A stretch of DNA of 64,000 nucleotides from NCBI GenBank assembly GCA_965277055.1, contig OZ255703.1, positions 930,001-994,000 on the forward strand, written 5' to 3'. Position numbers and translations under genes: made by a program. Below the pieces are notes generated by a model, which searched no databases, was not told the origin of the DNA, and was given only the letters and a program-made list of their open reading frames with translations. Origin of the DNA: CBDCHC01 sp965277055. Lineage in GTDB: Bacteria > Pseudomonadota > Gammaproteobacteria > PS1 > Pseudothioglobaceae. This document shows positions 35,711-44,105 of this stretch, piece after piece. Position 1 is the stretch's first letter. Every line of letters starts with the position of its first letter.

Positions 35711-35857
35711 ATGGATGTTTTATATTTTCTTATTCCCATCTCTATTGCTATTGGAGTAATATTGGTCGGATTTTTAATCTGGGGCATTAAAACGTCGCAG
35801 TTTGAAGATTTGACTGGAGAGGGAGAGCGTATAGTATTTGATGAAGAATTAAAATGA
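35711..35857 (+). CDS. ccoS: Cytochrome cbb3 oxidase maturation protein CcoS
   Basis: A 48-residue protein that begins at the first base after the dapB stop and overlaps the phoB start by 4 bases (ATGA). It has one membrane helix (LYFLIPISIAIGVILVGFLI) followed by WGIKTSQFEDLTGEGERIVF and an acidic end (DEELK). The pattern of a helix, then SGQFDDLxGxxxRIL and a short acidic tail is characteristic of CcoS, which is needed for heme insertion into cbb3-type oxidase. No other cco genes are in the window. Confidence 0.85.
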   Translation: MDVLYFLIPISIAIGVILVGFLIWGIKTSQFEDLTGEGERIVFDEELK

Positions 35858-36522
35858 TTACGATATTGGTGGTGGACGATGAACTGGCTATTATTAAAAT
35901 GCTGAGTTCTTATTTTGGTAGCCAATACGAAATTATTCGCGCTATTAATGGCAAAACTGCACTTAAACATTTTGCTACCAAAGATATAGATATTGTTTTT
36001 TTAGATTGGTCGCTACCTGATGTTGAAGGGATTGATGTATTAGCCAAAATGCGTTTGGATAATGCTACTATTCCTATTATTATGCTAACCGCTAAAGGCA
36101 CCGAGGAGGATAAACTTCAAGCCTTTGAGTACGGAGCAGATGACTACTTAGTCAAACCTTTTTCCTTAGCTGAACTTCATGCTCGGGTGAAGTCACTGCT
36201 TAAACGAGTAGGCACATTTGATAGTTTAGAACTTGATGGCATTATCTTAAACACTAGTACTAAAGTTTGTACTATTAATGAAACATCAGTAAAGCTCAGT
36301 GGTAAGGAGTATGAGATTTTGAAAATATTTATTATCCGCCCCGATAAAGTATTTAGCCGAGAGGAATTATTATCACTTGTTTGGAAGCAAAAAGAAATTA
36401 GCTCTAGAGCAGTAGATGTAGCAATTAACCGAGTACGTGCTATTCTCAAAAAACATGGAAAATCAGAATATCTTAAAACCATTCACGGGCTAGGATATCA
36501 ATTTATGAGTGATACCCAGTAA
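35854..36522 (+). CDS. OmpR/PhoB-family response regulator
   Basis: A 222-residue regulator with a receiver domain (acidic pair in VVDDELA, phosphoacceptor Asp in VFLDWSLPD, Thr in MLTAKG, Lys in YLVKPFS) and a C-terminal winged helix (about 128-220) with LSGKEYEILKIF and HGLGYQF. It pairs with the kinase encoded 2 bp downstream. The partner's PAS-type layout suggests a PhoB-like role in phosphate response, but without adjacent pst genes this is not proven. Confidence 0.88.
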   Translation: MITILVVDDELAIIKMLSSYFGSQYEIIRAINGKTALKHFATKDIDIVFLDWSLPDVEGIDVLAKMRLDNATIPIIMLTAKGTEEDKLQAFEYGADDYLVKPFSLAELHARVKSLLKRVGTFDSLELDGIILNTSTKVCTINETSVKLSGKEYEILKIFIIRPDKVFSREELLSLVWKQKEISSRAVDVAINRVRAILKKHGKSEYLKTIHGLGYQFMSDTQ

Positions 36523-36524
36523 AA

Positions 36525-37748
36525 ATGAGTGATTACAGAATCCTCACTGTGGTTGTATTACTTGCATTACTTGCAGATGCAATCCTAGAAACACCACTGA
36601 TTATTCTTGGGGCATCGTTATTGTTATATACCATTTGGCTCATTTACAAAATTCATGAATTAGAACAATTCTCTAACAATATTAAGTCAAAATATACCCC
36701 AGAAAGTGATGGCAAAATTGGTAATATTATTCGCAATATTCTGCAACTTAATAAACAAGTTAAGATAGAGCGTTCTCGTTCCCAGCGAATTATCTCTAGA
36801 CTTAATGAGGTAGTACGAAATTTCCCATATCCTAGCATTATGCTGAACCAATATGGGCAAATAACCTGGATGGATAAAAATGCAGCTAAGTTATTTAAAC
36901 TCAGAAGAAAAGCTGATGTTGGAATTAAACTCAATAATATTTTACGAAATGCTTCATTAGGAGAATTATTAGAACGCTCCGACTCATCGGAGTTACCTAT
37001 TATATCTCCCACGGGTGGTGAAAGCACTTTGCTATTATCTATCTCTAAGTTAGCCAATGATACGCGCATAATCACTATCTTAGATATTTCAACGCGGGTG
37101 AAGTTAATGAATATGCAACAAGAATTTATCTCTAATGCTTCGCACGAACTCAGAACGCCACTCACAGTGATTAATGGTTACCTTGAAGCACTTACGCTGG
37201 AAAAAGATATGGATGAGCGCTATCAAACGATGATTAGCGAGGCATATAATCAGGCACAACTCATGAGCAGTGTGATTTCTGATTTATTAGACTTATCTAC
37301 TATTCAGCATGAACACGCTTCAATTACTACGGTTCATCTCTGTGAAGTGGTGGATAAAGTGGTTTTAGAATGCACCCCAATGCTTAGTGGGCGTAGCTTA
37401 GTGAGTGAGATACATCCAGAAATTACCCTGACTACTTCATTTTTTCAGCTCTATACCCTTGTAAAAAATCTGGTTGATAATGCTATTAAATACACTAATA
37501 ATCAGGGCAACATCCAAATAATAGCTACTAAACATAGTGGTATTTCTTTGAGTGTAATAGATGATGGCATTGGCATTGCGAGTGAGCATATTGAGCATAT
37601 TACCCAACCATTCTACCGAGTGCATTCTACCCAGCAAGGCTCAGGTTTGGGGCTTAATATTGTAGATAAAATTGTTGCCGCAAATAACGCTGAATTACGT
37701 ATTGAATCTAAACTAGGAAGTGGTTCTATATTCACTGTTATTTTTTAG
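36525..37748 (+). CDS. PhoR-like sensor histidine kinase
   Basis: A 407-residue kinase. Two close N-terminal membrane segments (about 5-40) leave no real periplasmic domain, as in PhoR. A PAS domain covers about 98-200. The HisKA motif is ISNASHELRTPLTVINGYLEAL, and the HATPase has NLVDNAIKYT, DDGIGI and GSGLGLNIVDKI. It is the cognate kinase of the preceding regulator. Soluble PAS sensing and the lack of a periplasmic loop support a PhoBR-type pair. Confidence 0.88.
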   Translation: MSDYRILTVVVLLALLADAILETPLIILGASLLLYTIWLIYKIHELEQFSNNIKSKYTPESDGKIGNIIRNILQLNKQVKIERSRSQRIISRLNEVVRNFPYPSIMLNQYGQITWMDKNAAKLFKLRRKADVGIKLNNILRNASLGELLERSDSSELPIISPTGGESTLLLSISKLANDTRIITILDISTRVKLMNMQQEFISNASHELRTPLTVINGYLEALTLEKDMDERYQTMISEAYNQAQLMSSVISDLLDLSTIQHEHASITTVHLCEVVDKVVLECTPMLSGRSLVSEIHPEITLTTSFFQLYTLVKNLVDNAIKYTNNQGNIQIIATKHSGISLSVIDDGIGIASEHIEHITQPFYRVHSTQQGSGLGLNIVDKIVAANNAELRIESKLGSGSIFTVIF

Positions 37749-37754
37749 AGATTT

Positions 37755-37776
37755 TATATTAGTTATTTCTAATATA
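37755..37776. promoter_or_regulatory. Inverted repeat between phoR and soxX
   Basis: TATATTAG and CTAATATA form perfect 8-bp arms around a 6-base loop, 6 bp after the phoR-like stop. It is too AT-rich and lacks a T-run, so it is a poor terminator. It may be an operator upstream of the sox promoter. Confidence 0.35.
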
Positions 37777-37793
37777 ATGAAATAGTGAAATAC

Positions 37794-37821
37794 TTGCAAA
37801 CTTTGTTTTTATGCCTAACAT
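37794..37821 (+). promoter_or_regulatory. Candidate sigma-70-like promoter of the sox cluster
   Basis: TTGCAA and TAACAT are separated by 16 bases and lie about 57 bp upstream of the soxX ATG. Both boxes are imperfect. It is the best match in the short gap before soxX, which has a strong AAAGGAG ribosome-binding site. Confidence 0.3.
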
Positions 37822-37877
37822 TAGAAATTGAAAAAAATAATATTTTAGTAATCTATTAAGTTTAAAAGGAGATACAA

Positions 37878-38207
37878 ATGAAAAAAATATTACTATCTGC
37901 TGTGCTTGCAACTGCTGTTTCTGCGCCTATTATGGCAGAAGAAATGACAGGTAAGCAACTTGCATTTGATAGAAAGTTAGGCAACTGTTTAGCATGTCAT
38001 ATGATTGCTGGTGGTAATCTTACCGGTAATATTGCACCACCGCTTATTGCGATGAAGGCACGTTACCCAGATAAAGCAAAACTCAGAGCACAAATTTGGG
38101 ATCCAACAGTAAGAAATCCACATGTGTTAATGCCTCCATTTGGTAAACATAAAATTCTTACAGAAGAACAAATTGATAAAATCACAGATTATATTCACAC
38201 ATTGTAA
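37878..38207 (+). CDS. soxX: SoxX monoheme cytochrome c
   Basis: A 109-residue periplasmic cytochrome with a signal peptide (residues 1-20, ending IMAEE), one heme site NCLACHMIAG and an axial Met in NPHVLMPPFGKH. With SoxA it forms the SoxAX enzyme that attaches thiosulfate to the SoxY cysteine. It is the first gene of soxXYZA-K. An AAAGGAG site 7 bases upstream supports the start. Confidence 0.93.
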   Translation: MKKILLSAVLATAVSAPIMAEEMTGKQLAFDRKLGNCLACHMIAGGNLTGNIAPPLIAMKARYPDKAKLRAQIWDPTVRNPHVLMPPFGKHKILTEEQIDKITDYIHTL

Positions 38208-38223
38208 TATTCATTTAGGAGAT

Positions 38224-38676
38224 ATGAAAATGAAAAGACGTTTATTTTTAAAAAATACCTTAGCAGGGACAGTAGCAGTTACCGCATTAAATGCTGGGCT
38301 ATTAACAACAGGTAGCGTATTTGCCGCAACTGATGGGTTTAAAGCAAAATCAGATAAATTAACAAGTATGATTGATAGTGCTGCAAAAGGCACATTCAAG
38401 TTTAAAGCACCAAAAATTGCTGAAAATGGTGCAGTAGTTCCATTAACGGTAGATGCGAGCAAAATGGCAAATGTTTCTAACATTTCAATTTTAACTATGA
38501 AAAACCAAACTCCTCTATCAGCTTCATTTGACTTAAGTGCAGATTCAACTGGTTTTGTATCTACACGTATCAAGATGGCTGGTACTTCGCCAGTAGTTGC
38601 AATGGTCACTACAGACAGTGGGGTAAGTGCAATATCACAAGAAGTTAAAGTTACTGTTGGTGGCTGTGGCGGTTAA
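38224..38676 (+). CDS. soxY: SoxY sulfur-carrier protein
   Basis: A 150-residue carrier exported by the Tat pathway; the signal is MKMKRRLFLKN plus a hydrophobic stretch ending VFAATDG. The C-terminal swinging arm VTVGGCGG carries the cysteine to which thiosulfate is bound. SoxZ is its partner. The start at 38224 follows TAGGAG; an earlier frame opening inside soxX is rejected because it would place residues before the twin-arginine motif. Confidence 0.95.
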   Translation: MKMKRRLFLKNTLAGTVAVTALNAGLLTTGSVFAATDGFKAKSDKLTSMIDSAAKGTFKFKAPKIAENGAVVPLTVDASKMANVSNISILTMKNQTPLSASFDLSADSTGFVSTRIKMAGTSPVVAMVTTDSGVSAISQEVKVTVGGCGG

Positions 38677-38700
38677 TTATTTAAGTATTAGGAGAGAAAC

Positions 38701-39003
38701 ATGTCAAATAAATTAAAAGCAAAAGCAAGAAATGGCGTAATTGATGTTAAGGCAATTGTTAAGCATACAATGGAAACGGGTCTGAGAAAAGATAAAAAAG
38801 GGAATGTAATTCCTGCTGATTATATTACTAACGTAACTGTAAGTAATAATGGTAAAGAAGTAGTTACTTCTGATATCGGTTCTGCAGTATCTAAAGATCC
38901 ATACTTCCGCTTTAAAATTAAAGGTAACAAAGGTGATACAGTAACACTTGCATACGTTGATAACAAGGGTAAATCAGGCGAAGTTACTGCAAAATCTCGT
39001 TAA
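38701..39003 (+). CDS. soxZ: SoxZ sulfur-carrier scaffold protein
   Basis: A 100-residue immunoglobulin-like protein without a signal peptide; it is co-exported with SoxY. The family pattern VIDVKAIVKHTMETGLRKD, then PADYITNVTVSNNGKEV and KDPYFRFKIKG is clear. SoxYZ carries the sulfur intermediates through thiosulfate oxidation. A GGAGAG ribosome-binding site precedes the ATG. Confidence 0.95.
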   Translation: MSNKLKAKARNGVIDVKAIVKHTMETGLRKDKKGNVIPADYITNVTVSNNGKEVVTSDIGSAVSKDPYFRFKIKGNKGDTVTLAYVDNKGKSGEVTAKSR

Positions 39004-39028
39004 TTATTTAGACTAAATAGGGGATAAA

Positions 39029-39889
39029 ATGAAAAAAATAGTATTAACTACAATGGTACTCTCAGCTTTTAGCTTTAATGCTATGACTGCTGAGCAGGAC
39101 CCGTCAGTACAGGCAGATATTGATAAATATCAAGACTATATGAAGAAAACATTTCCAGAGGTAAAGGATTTTTCAAAAGGGGCATATGCACTAAACGAAG
39201 ATTTACTTAGCCAATTTGAAAGCATTATGGAGTTACCACCTCATGAGGAATATCTTGATAAAGGTGAAGAATTATGGAATACACCATTTGCAAATGGTAA
39301 AACATTTGCCAGTTGCTTTGATGTAGCTATTGAAGATATTCGTCCACAATTTCCGCGTTGGAATGCTGAAGCGGGAAAAGTAGAAACTCTTGAGGGAATG
39401 CTCAACAAATGTCGTACAGATAATGGTGAGAAAAAATGGAGTTACAAAAAAGGGAATATCGCTTATGTTTCTGGGTACTTAGGTATTATGGCTGAAGGTA
39501 AAACAATTAACGTTATTGTGCCTAAAGGTGATGCTAAGGCACTTGCTGCTTATAATGAAGGTAAAGAATTTTATTACACCAAACGTGGTCAGTTAAATAT
39601 GTCATGTGCAGATTGCCATGTATATAGTGCAGGTAAAATGGCACGTGGTGATTTACTTTCTCCAGGCTATGGTCATACAACTCACTTCCCAGTATGGCGT
39701 GGTAAATGGGCAAGAAATTCATCAGTAGGTGATGGACTTGGAACATTACAACGTCGTTATGGTGGGTGTAATGACCAAGTACGTGCGAAGCCATTCAAAA
39801 CTCAAGGACGCGAATATTCTAACTTAGAATTTTTCCACGCTGCGATGAGTAATGGCTTAGAGATTACTGGTACTGAGTACAGAAGATAA
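39029..39889 (+). CDS. soxA: SoxA cytochrome c, monoheme form
   Basis: A 286-residue periplasmic subunit of SoxAX with a signal peptide (residues 1-21). Only one heme motif is present, CADCH at 193-197. The catalytic heme-ligand cysteine is C247 in RRYGGCNDQ. The position of the first heme in diheme SoxA reads ASCFDVAIED (C96) with a second cysteine at 128 (MLNKCRTD), so the extra heme has been replaced, probably by a disulfide. This matches monoheme SoxA proteins. Confidence 0.94.
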   Translation: MKKIVLTTMVLSAFSFNAMTAEQDPSVQADIDKYQDYMKKTFPEVKDFSKGAYALNEDLLSQFESIMELPPHEEYLDKGEELWNTPFANGKTFASCFDVAIEDIRPQFPRWNAEAGKVETLEGMLNKCRTDNGEKKWSYKKGNIAYVSGYLGIMAEGKTINVIVPKGDAKALAAYNEGKEFYYTKRGQLNMSCADCHVYSAGKMARGDLLSPGYGHTTHFPVWRGKWARNSSVGDGLGTLQRRYGGCNDQVRAKPFKTQGREYSNLEFFHAAMSNGLEITGTEYRR

Positions 39890-39916
39890 TACTATACTAA
39901 CAATACGGAGTTAACT

Positions 39917-40351
39917 ATGAAAAAAATGATTATTGCTAGTTTAGCAACAGTAGTAATGAGTGGTTCAGCACTTGCCTCAGTTCCAATTATTGAAGTAGGA
40001 CCAAACCCAGTAAATGGTATTTATAACAACATTGAAACTGCAAGTATTACAAACTATGCTAATCGTAATGGTCGCAATACTGTTTCAATAGCAGATATCC
40101 AAGCAATTGCTAACAAATCTGCGGGTGCAAGTTTTGATGATATGTTAAAAAAAGCTGAAGCAGAACGCCAGCGTGCGAAAAGTGTTGCTGGTGAATGGAA
40201 CACTGTTAGCAAGCTTATTAAAGCAGCGAAAAAAGATCATAAAGCAGGGAAAAAGGCAGCAGCAATGAAAAAATTGCAAACTGCTATTGACCATGCACGT
40301 ATCGGTTATGATCAAGCTCTTGGTCAAAGAGGTGCTGGTCCTAGATTTTAA
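39917..40351 (+). CDS. SoxK-like SoxAX-binding protein
   Basis: A 144-residue exported protein: signal peptide (residues 1-20, cleavage near ALA-SVPI), a middle linker, then a charged helical C-terminus (AEAERQRAKSVAGEWNTVS, LIKAAKKDHKAGKKAAAMKK) ending in GQRGAGPRF. The position right after soxA and this pattern fit SoxK/SAXB, the third subunit of SoxAXK complexes described in sulfur-oxidising Gammaproteobacteria. It is the last gene of the cluster, just before a strong terminator. Assigned by context and pattern, not by search. Confidence 0.7.
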   Translation: MKKMIIASLATVVMSGSALASVPIIEVGPNPVNGIYNNIETASITNYANRNGRNTVSIADIQAIANKSAGASFDDMLKKAEAERQRAKSVAGEWNTVSKLIKAAKKDHKAGKKAAAMKKLQTAIDHARIGYDQALGQRGAGPRF

Positions 40352-40366
40352 TAATCTACACTGACT

Positions 40367-40393
40367 AAAAAGGGAGCTCTTAGCTCCCTTTTT
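40367..40393. terminator. Strong terminator of the sox cluster
   Basis: A perfect 12-bp stem (AAAAAGGGAGCT with AGCTCCCTTTTT) and a 3-base loop, 15 bp after the last sox gene. T-runs on both strands let it also end convergent argJ transcription. Confidence 0.9.
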
Positions 40394-40417
40394 ATATACT
40401 TAGTTTCTAACTAGGCT

Positions 40418-41605
40418 TTATGTACGATATTCAGCATTAATTTTGATGTAGTCATAACTTAAATCAGTAGTCCATATAGTTTCTTGATATCCTTTACCTA
40501 TGGATATAGATATAGTAATCTCATCTTTTTTCATTTCGTTACTCCCTGCCTCTTCAGTATAGGTTGGAGAAAACTCACCATTTTCAATCAGACAAACATC
40601 TCCTAAATAGATGGTAATCATATTTTGTGATAGATCTTTAACGTTGCTATTACCAACAGCTGAAAGGATACGTCCCCAATTAGCATCACTAGCAAAGAGT
40701 GCGGTTTTTACCAATAATGAGTGTGCTACACTATAGCAGACTTTTAGTGCATCCGCAGCACTATTGGCCTGTGTAGTAATGGTAACAAATTTTGTCGCAC
40801 CTTCACCATCTTTGACAATTTGCTGTGCTAAATTAATCATTACTTCTTCTAGCGCTTTGGTAAATTCATCGCAGATAGGCACACCACTTGCTCCTGTTGC
40901 AGTCAAGGTGAGAGAGTCATTAGTTGAAGTATCACCATCAACAGTAATACGGTTAAATGATTTATTTACTGCGTTGTGTAGAGCATTATCAAGTTGTTCT
41001 TTGGAAGCAATAATATCTGTAAATATAAAGCTCAGCATAGTTGCCATATTAGGGTGAATCATCCCTGAACCTTTGGCAATACCTGTAATTGTAACTTTTT
41101 TATTATTAATAGTTATTACTTTTGTAGATAATTTAGCATATGTATCAGTAGTCATAATTGCTTCTGCTACTTCTGGCAATTGGTTTTCGCTACTTGTTGT
41201 AATAATATGCTTAATCGTATCAGTAAAGCATTGCATTGGAAGTTTTTGACCAATCACCCCTGTTGAAAAAGGTAATACTTGATGAGTATGAATGTTTAAT
41301 TCATGAGCCACCATTTTACAAATGTGTAGTGCATTATCGTATCCAATTTCACCACTTGCAATACCTGTGCCAGCGTTAGCATTTCCACTATTAATAATGA
41401 GTGCTCGCACATCATTATGAATATGTTTACGACCAATAATAACTGGTGCTGCACATACTGCATTTTTGGTAAATACTGCTGAAGTTACCGAACCTTCTGG
41501 CAAGATAATAATTGCTAAGTCTTTTTTATTTTGCAGGCTATTATTTGCATCTCTTACTGGTTGTTTAATTCCTGCACTGGTTGCACCAAATAAAATATTT
41601 TTCAT
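40418..41605 (-). CDS. argJ: Glutamate N-acetyltransferase / amino-acid acetyltransferase
   Basis: A 395-residue bifunctional ornithine acetyltransferase of arginine synthesis. The self-cleavage site is in GMIHPNMATMLSFIF, where the Thr becomes the nucleophile of the beta chain. The oxyanion pair is in FSTGVIG, and NSGNANAGTG is conserved. The ATG at 41605 (MKNILFGATSAGIKQP) is the likely start; the frame extends 24 codons upstream without family residues. It lies 13 bp after rlmH on the same strand. Confidence 0.94.
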   Translation of the reverse strand: MKNILFGATSAGIKQPVRDANNSLQNKKDLAIIILPEGSVTSAVFTKNAVCAAPVIIGRKHIHNDVRALIINSGNANAGTGIASGEIGYDNALHICKMVAHELNIHTHQVLPFSTGVIGQKLPMQCFTDTIKHIITTSSENQLPEVAEAIMTTDTYAKLSTKVITINNKKVTITGIAKGSGMIHPNMATMLSFIFTDIIASKEQLDNALHNAVNKSFNRITVDGDTSTNDSLTLTATGASGVPICDEFTKALEEVMINLAQQIVKDGEGATKFVTITTQANSAADALKVCYSVAHSLLVKTALFASDANWGRILSAVGNSNVKDLSQNMITIYLGDVCLIENGEFSPTYTEEAGSNEMKKDEITISISIGKGYQETIWTTDLSYDYIKINAEYRT

Positions 41606-41618
41606 AATGTTATTATAA

Positions 41619-42050
41619 TTATTCTTTATGATAAGGGTGATTCTTTGTAATAGTATGTGCACGATAAATTTGCTCAATAAGTACTAATCGTGCGAGAGAG
41701 TGAGGCATAGTGGCTTTAGAAAGTGAGAGAATGCTATGTGCGTGTTGTTTTACTTCTGTGGCAATGCCAAATGCACCACCGATAACAAAAATAATATGTT
41801 TATAATCATCTGACCAACTGTTCATATGCTTCGCAAACTCATAACTAGAGTAATTAACTCCTGTCTCATCCAAAACGACACAATAATTCTCCTGTTTTAT
41901 CAGGTATTTTAGTATTTCTTTACCTTCTTTTTCTTTGGTAGAATTTTTCAGAGTATGTATGGTGATATTTCGGAGTTGTTTTGTGTAATGAGCAATTCCT
42001 TCTTCAACCCACGCAGGAATTTTGGTTCCTATAGCGACAATAGTAATCAC
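41619..42050 (-). CDS. rlmH: 23S rRNA (pseudouridine1915-N3)-methyltransferase
   Basis: A 143-residue SPOUT methyltransferase acting on 70S ribosomes at helix 69. The trefoil-knot SAM site is FVIGGAFGIATEV, and the C-terminus (LARLVLIEQIYRAHTITKNH then PYHKE) is the RlmH signature. It follows rsfS with a one-base overlap, forming the common nadD-rsfS-rlmH order. Confidence 0.95.
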   Translation of the reverse strand: MITIVAIGTKIPAWVEEGIAHYTKQLRNITIHTLKNSTKEKEGKEILKYLIKQENYCVVLDETGVNYSSYEFAKHMNSWSDDYKHIIFVIGGAFGIATEVKQHAHSILSLSKATMPHSLARLVLIEQIYRAHTITKNHPYHKE

Positions 42051-42376
42051 TATGATTCGTTCTTATGGGTAAATAATTTATCAAGCTCATAATATGCTCT
42101 GGCATCAGAAAGCATAATATGAATCACTACATAGGCTAAATCAACAATCGCCCAATTTGTACCAATGCCCTCTATGCCTATAATAGGTATACCTAGTTGT
42201 TTAGCATCGAGTTTAATATTCTCTGCACTAGAGTTAAGGTGCGTCGTAGAGCGAGCAGTGGCAATGATAATGCAATCAAACTCATCTGAAAGATTATTGT
42301 CATACCTGACTATCTCAGAGAGTTTTAAGTCATCTAATGAAGTGAATAATGATTCTAGGTTATCTGGTATATTCAT
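42050..42376 (-). CDS. rsfS: Ribosomal silencing factor
   Basis: A 108-residue RsfS/Iojap protein that binds L14 and blocks subunit joining under starvation. The pattern IIIATARSTTHLNSSAENIK, then GIPIIGIEGIGTNWAIVDL and VVIHIMLSDARAYYELDKL matches the family. The ATG at 42376 (MNIPDNLESLF) is preferred; the longer frame would run back into nadD. It overlaps nadD by 17 bases. Confidence 0.92.
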   Translation of the reverse strand: MNIPDNLESLFTSLDDLKLSEIVRYDNNLSDEFDCIIIATARSTTHLNSSAENIKLDAKQLGIPIIGIEGIGTNWAIVDLAYVVIHIMLSDARAYYELDKLFTHKNES

Positions 42377-42968
42377 ATAATGCAGAATGGATGGAAGAAG
42401 GTACGAACTGAGAATAATCTTGGTGAGTAGTGATGTATTGCCTGATTTGAGTAGAAGAGATATCAATGTGTGCATGATTTGACACATACACCTTGCCTAC
42501 TTCACCTCGGAGCCTCTGTGGTTCCACTACGTGAGTGAAATTATAATACTCAGTGATACTCTGAGCTGTAGTGTCGCTCGTATGACCACGTGGAAATACA
42601 ATAATATTGCATAATGAGGCAAACAAAAGGAAGTCATCCCACGTTGCTAAATCCATAAAGCTATCACTTCCCATGATAAATTGTATGTCATTATACTTAG
42701 TCTTAAAGTGCTTGAGTGTATCAATCGTATAGGAAATTTTCCCATTAAATTCATATTCACTGATGGTAAATTGTGGATTATGTTTAGTTGCCAACTCAAG
42801 CATGTGTAACCGTTGCTCTTTAGTAAATAATAAAGAATCTTTATGTGCAGGAATTCCCGTAGGAATAAAGATTAGAGTATCCAACTGACATTCAGATAAG
42901 ATATGATTCGCATGATTCATGTGCCCCAGATGAACAGGGTCAAATGCCCCACCAAATAGCCCAATCAT
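42360..42968 (-). CDS. nadD: Nicotinate-nucleotide adenylyltransferase
   Basis: A 202-residue nucleotidyltransferase making NaAD for NAD synthesis. The signature FGGAFDPVHLGHMNHA opens the protein and ISSTQIRQYI near the C-terminus is the second nucleotide-binding motif. It is coupled to both neighbours: one base overlaps the MBL hydrolase upstream and 17 bases overlap rsfS downstream. Confidence 0.95.
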   Translation of the reverse strand: MIGLFGGAFDPVHLGHMNHANHILSECQLDTLIFIPTGIPAHKDSLLFTKEQRLHMLELATKHNPQFTISEYEFNGKISYTIDTLKHFKTKYNDIQFIMGSDSFMDLATWDDFLLFASLCNIIVFPRGHTSDTTAQSITEYYNFTHVVEPQRLRGEVGKVYVSNHAHIDISSTQIRQYITTHQDYSQFVPSSIHSALYEYTR

Positions 42969-43729
42969 TAGCTTAATACTTGCTCTAATTCCGCATGAGT
43001 CATCGCACTCATGGGGTAAGTGCGCGTATTGTCATGAATGCCTGAGCGATACTTGATAAATGCACTTTTGGAGTTAATTAATAAAAAGGGGTTACCCACA
43101 CATTGCTCGCCAATAGTAGTCGTTAAATGCGAGCCGTAGTTGTGCCCACACCGGAGCATCAGGTGAGCAAGGTGCGGGGATTTAAATTGTTGTAAGGACT
43201 CATACATGGCTTCTACATCAGCACTTGGTAATATGCAATGTCCAGCACCATAGACAAATAGAGTGTCTCCCACAAAAATATCCTCACTTAAAATAAAACA
43301 AGTCCCATCGCTACTATGTCCGGGGGTATGCATGAGTGAGACTGGTGTTGCTCCGAGAGTGAAGCTATCATCAACTGTGAGTGATATAGTTGGACTTGTA
43401 AGCCCTAGATATTCATTTGTTCGCCCAGTATATATTTTTGCACCCGTTAAGCCATGTAGTTCATCTACAGCATTAGTATGGTCTGGATGATAATGTGTAA
43501 CCCAGATTTGCCTCAGTTGATAGCCCATATCCGAGATAATAGTGGCAAATAATGCTGCTTCCCAAGCAGGATCTACAATAGCACATTGCTTACTCTCATG
43601 GTCAAAGATAATATGAATGGAATTCTCCAGTGCACCAACATGATATATGACTAATAACGTATAAGATTCTCTTGGAGTAAGTGTATATTGATATTGAGTA
43701 AGATGTATTGCAAGTAATTCGGTATGCAT
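42968..43729 (-). CDS. MBL-fold hydrolase, glyoxalase II-like
   Basis: A 253-residue metallo-beta-lactamase-fold protein. The metal motif is WVTHYHPDHTNAVDEL (HxHxDH), with the further His in LMHTPGHSSDG, the bridging Asp in FVGDTLFVYGAGHC, and a late His in LRCGHNYG. The pattern suggests a hydroxyacylglutathione hydrolase (GloB), which clears lactoylglutathione. The first 25 residues are not typical, so the true start could be a later codon. It heads the nadD-rsfS-rlmH-argJ strand. Confidence 0.78.
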   Translation of the reverse strand: MHTELLAIHLTQYQYTLTPRESYTLLVIYHVGALENSIHIIFDHESKQCAIVDPAWEAALFATIISDMGYQLRQIWVTHYHPDHTNAVDELHGLTGAKIYTGRTNEYLGLTSPTISLTVDDSFTLGATPVSLMHTPGHSSDGTCFILSEDIFVGDTLFVYGAGHCILPSADVEAMYESLQQFKSPHLAHLMLRCGHNYGSHLTTTIGEQCVGNPFLLINSKSAFIKYRSGIHDNTRTYPMSAMTHAELEQVLS

Positions 43730-43765
43730 GAAGAGAATATTCCGTGGAATGATAAGTAAAAATTC

Positions 43766-43793
43766 TTGACTATTTTATCATATAGATTATAAT
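43766..43793 (+). promoter_or_regulatory. Promoter of the tRNA-Ala/tRNA-Glu/rpsP/rimM unit
   Basis: TTGACT and TATAAT are separated by 16 bases, 89 bp upstream of tRNA-Ala. It is the best sigma-70 match seen in the window. The leader contains a small hairpin (ACTGT-CATA-ACAGT). Confidence 0.55.
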
Positions 43794-43882
43794 ACTCCCT
43801 TTTTTGGCTACCGTAGTTCTAAAATTGTTGTGAAGTACTGTCATAACAGTGTTCATACTGGTGTTTTACCATATGATAATAT

Positions 43883-43958
43883 GGGGCTATAGCTCAGCTG
43901 GGAGAGCGCTACACTGGCAGTGTAGAGGTCAGCGGTTCGATCCCGCTTAGCTCCACCA
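43883..43958 (+). tRNA. tRNA-Ala (anticodon GGC)
   Basis: A 76-nt gene with encoded CCA: acceptor GGGGCTA/TAGCTCC, anticodon loop CTGGCAG (GGC) on CTACA/TGTAG, and T arm GCGGTTCGATCCCGC. It is followed 24 bp later by tRNA-Glu. Confidence 0.96.
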
Positions 43959-43982
43959 ACTGTGATAGTCAATAAAGTTCTC

Positions 43983-44058
43983 GTCCCCTTCGTCTAGTGG
44001 CCCAGGACTCCAGGTTTTCATCCTGGCAACAGGGGTTCGATTCCCCTAGGGGACGCCA
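43983..44058 (+). tRNA. tRNA-Glu (anticodon TTC)
   Basis: A 76-nt gene with encoded CCA: acceptor GTCCCCT/AGGGGAC, anticodon loop TTTTCAT (TTC) on CCAGG/CCTGG, and T arm AGGGGTTCGATTCCCCT. It lies 47 bp upstream of rpsP and is likely processed from the same transcript. Confidence 0.96.
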
Positions 44059-44105
44059 AATTTTAACACCATAGTAAATGGTATATTTTTAGGAGCAAAA
44101 AACCG

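Noticed and set aside
38140..38223. Longer soxY start inside soxX
   Set aside because: The twin-arginine signal and TAGGAG site place the start at 38224.
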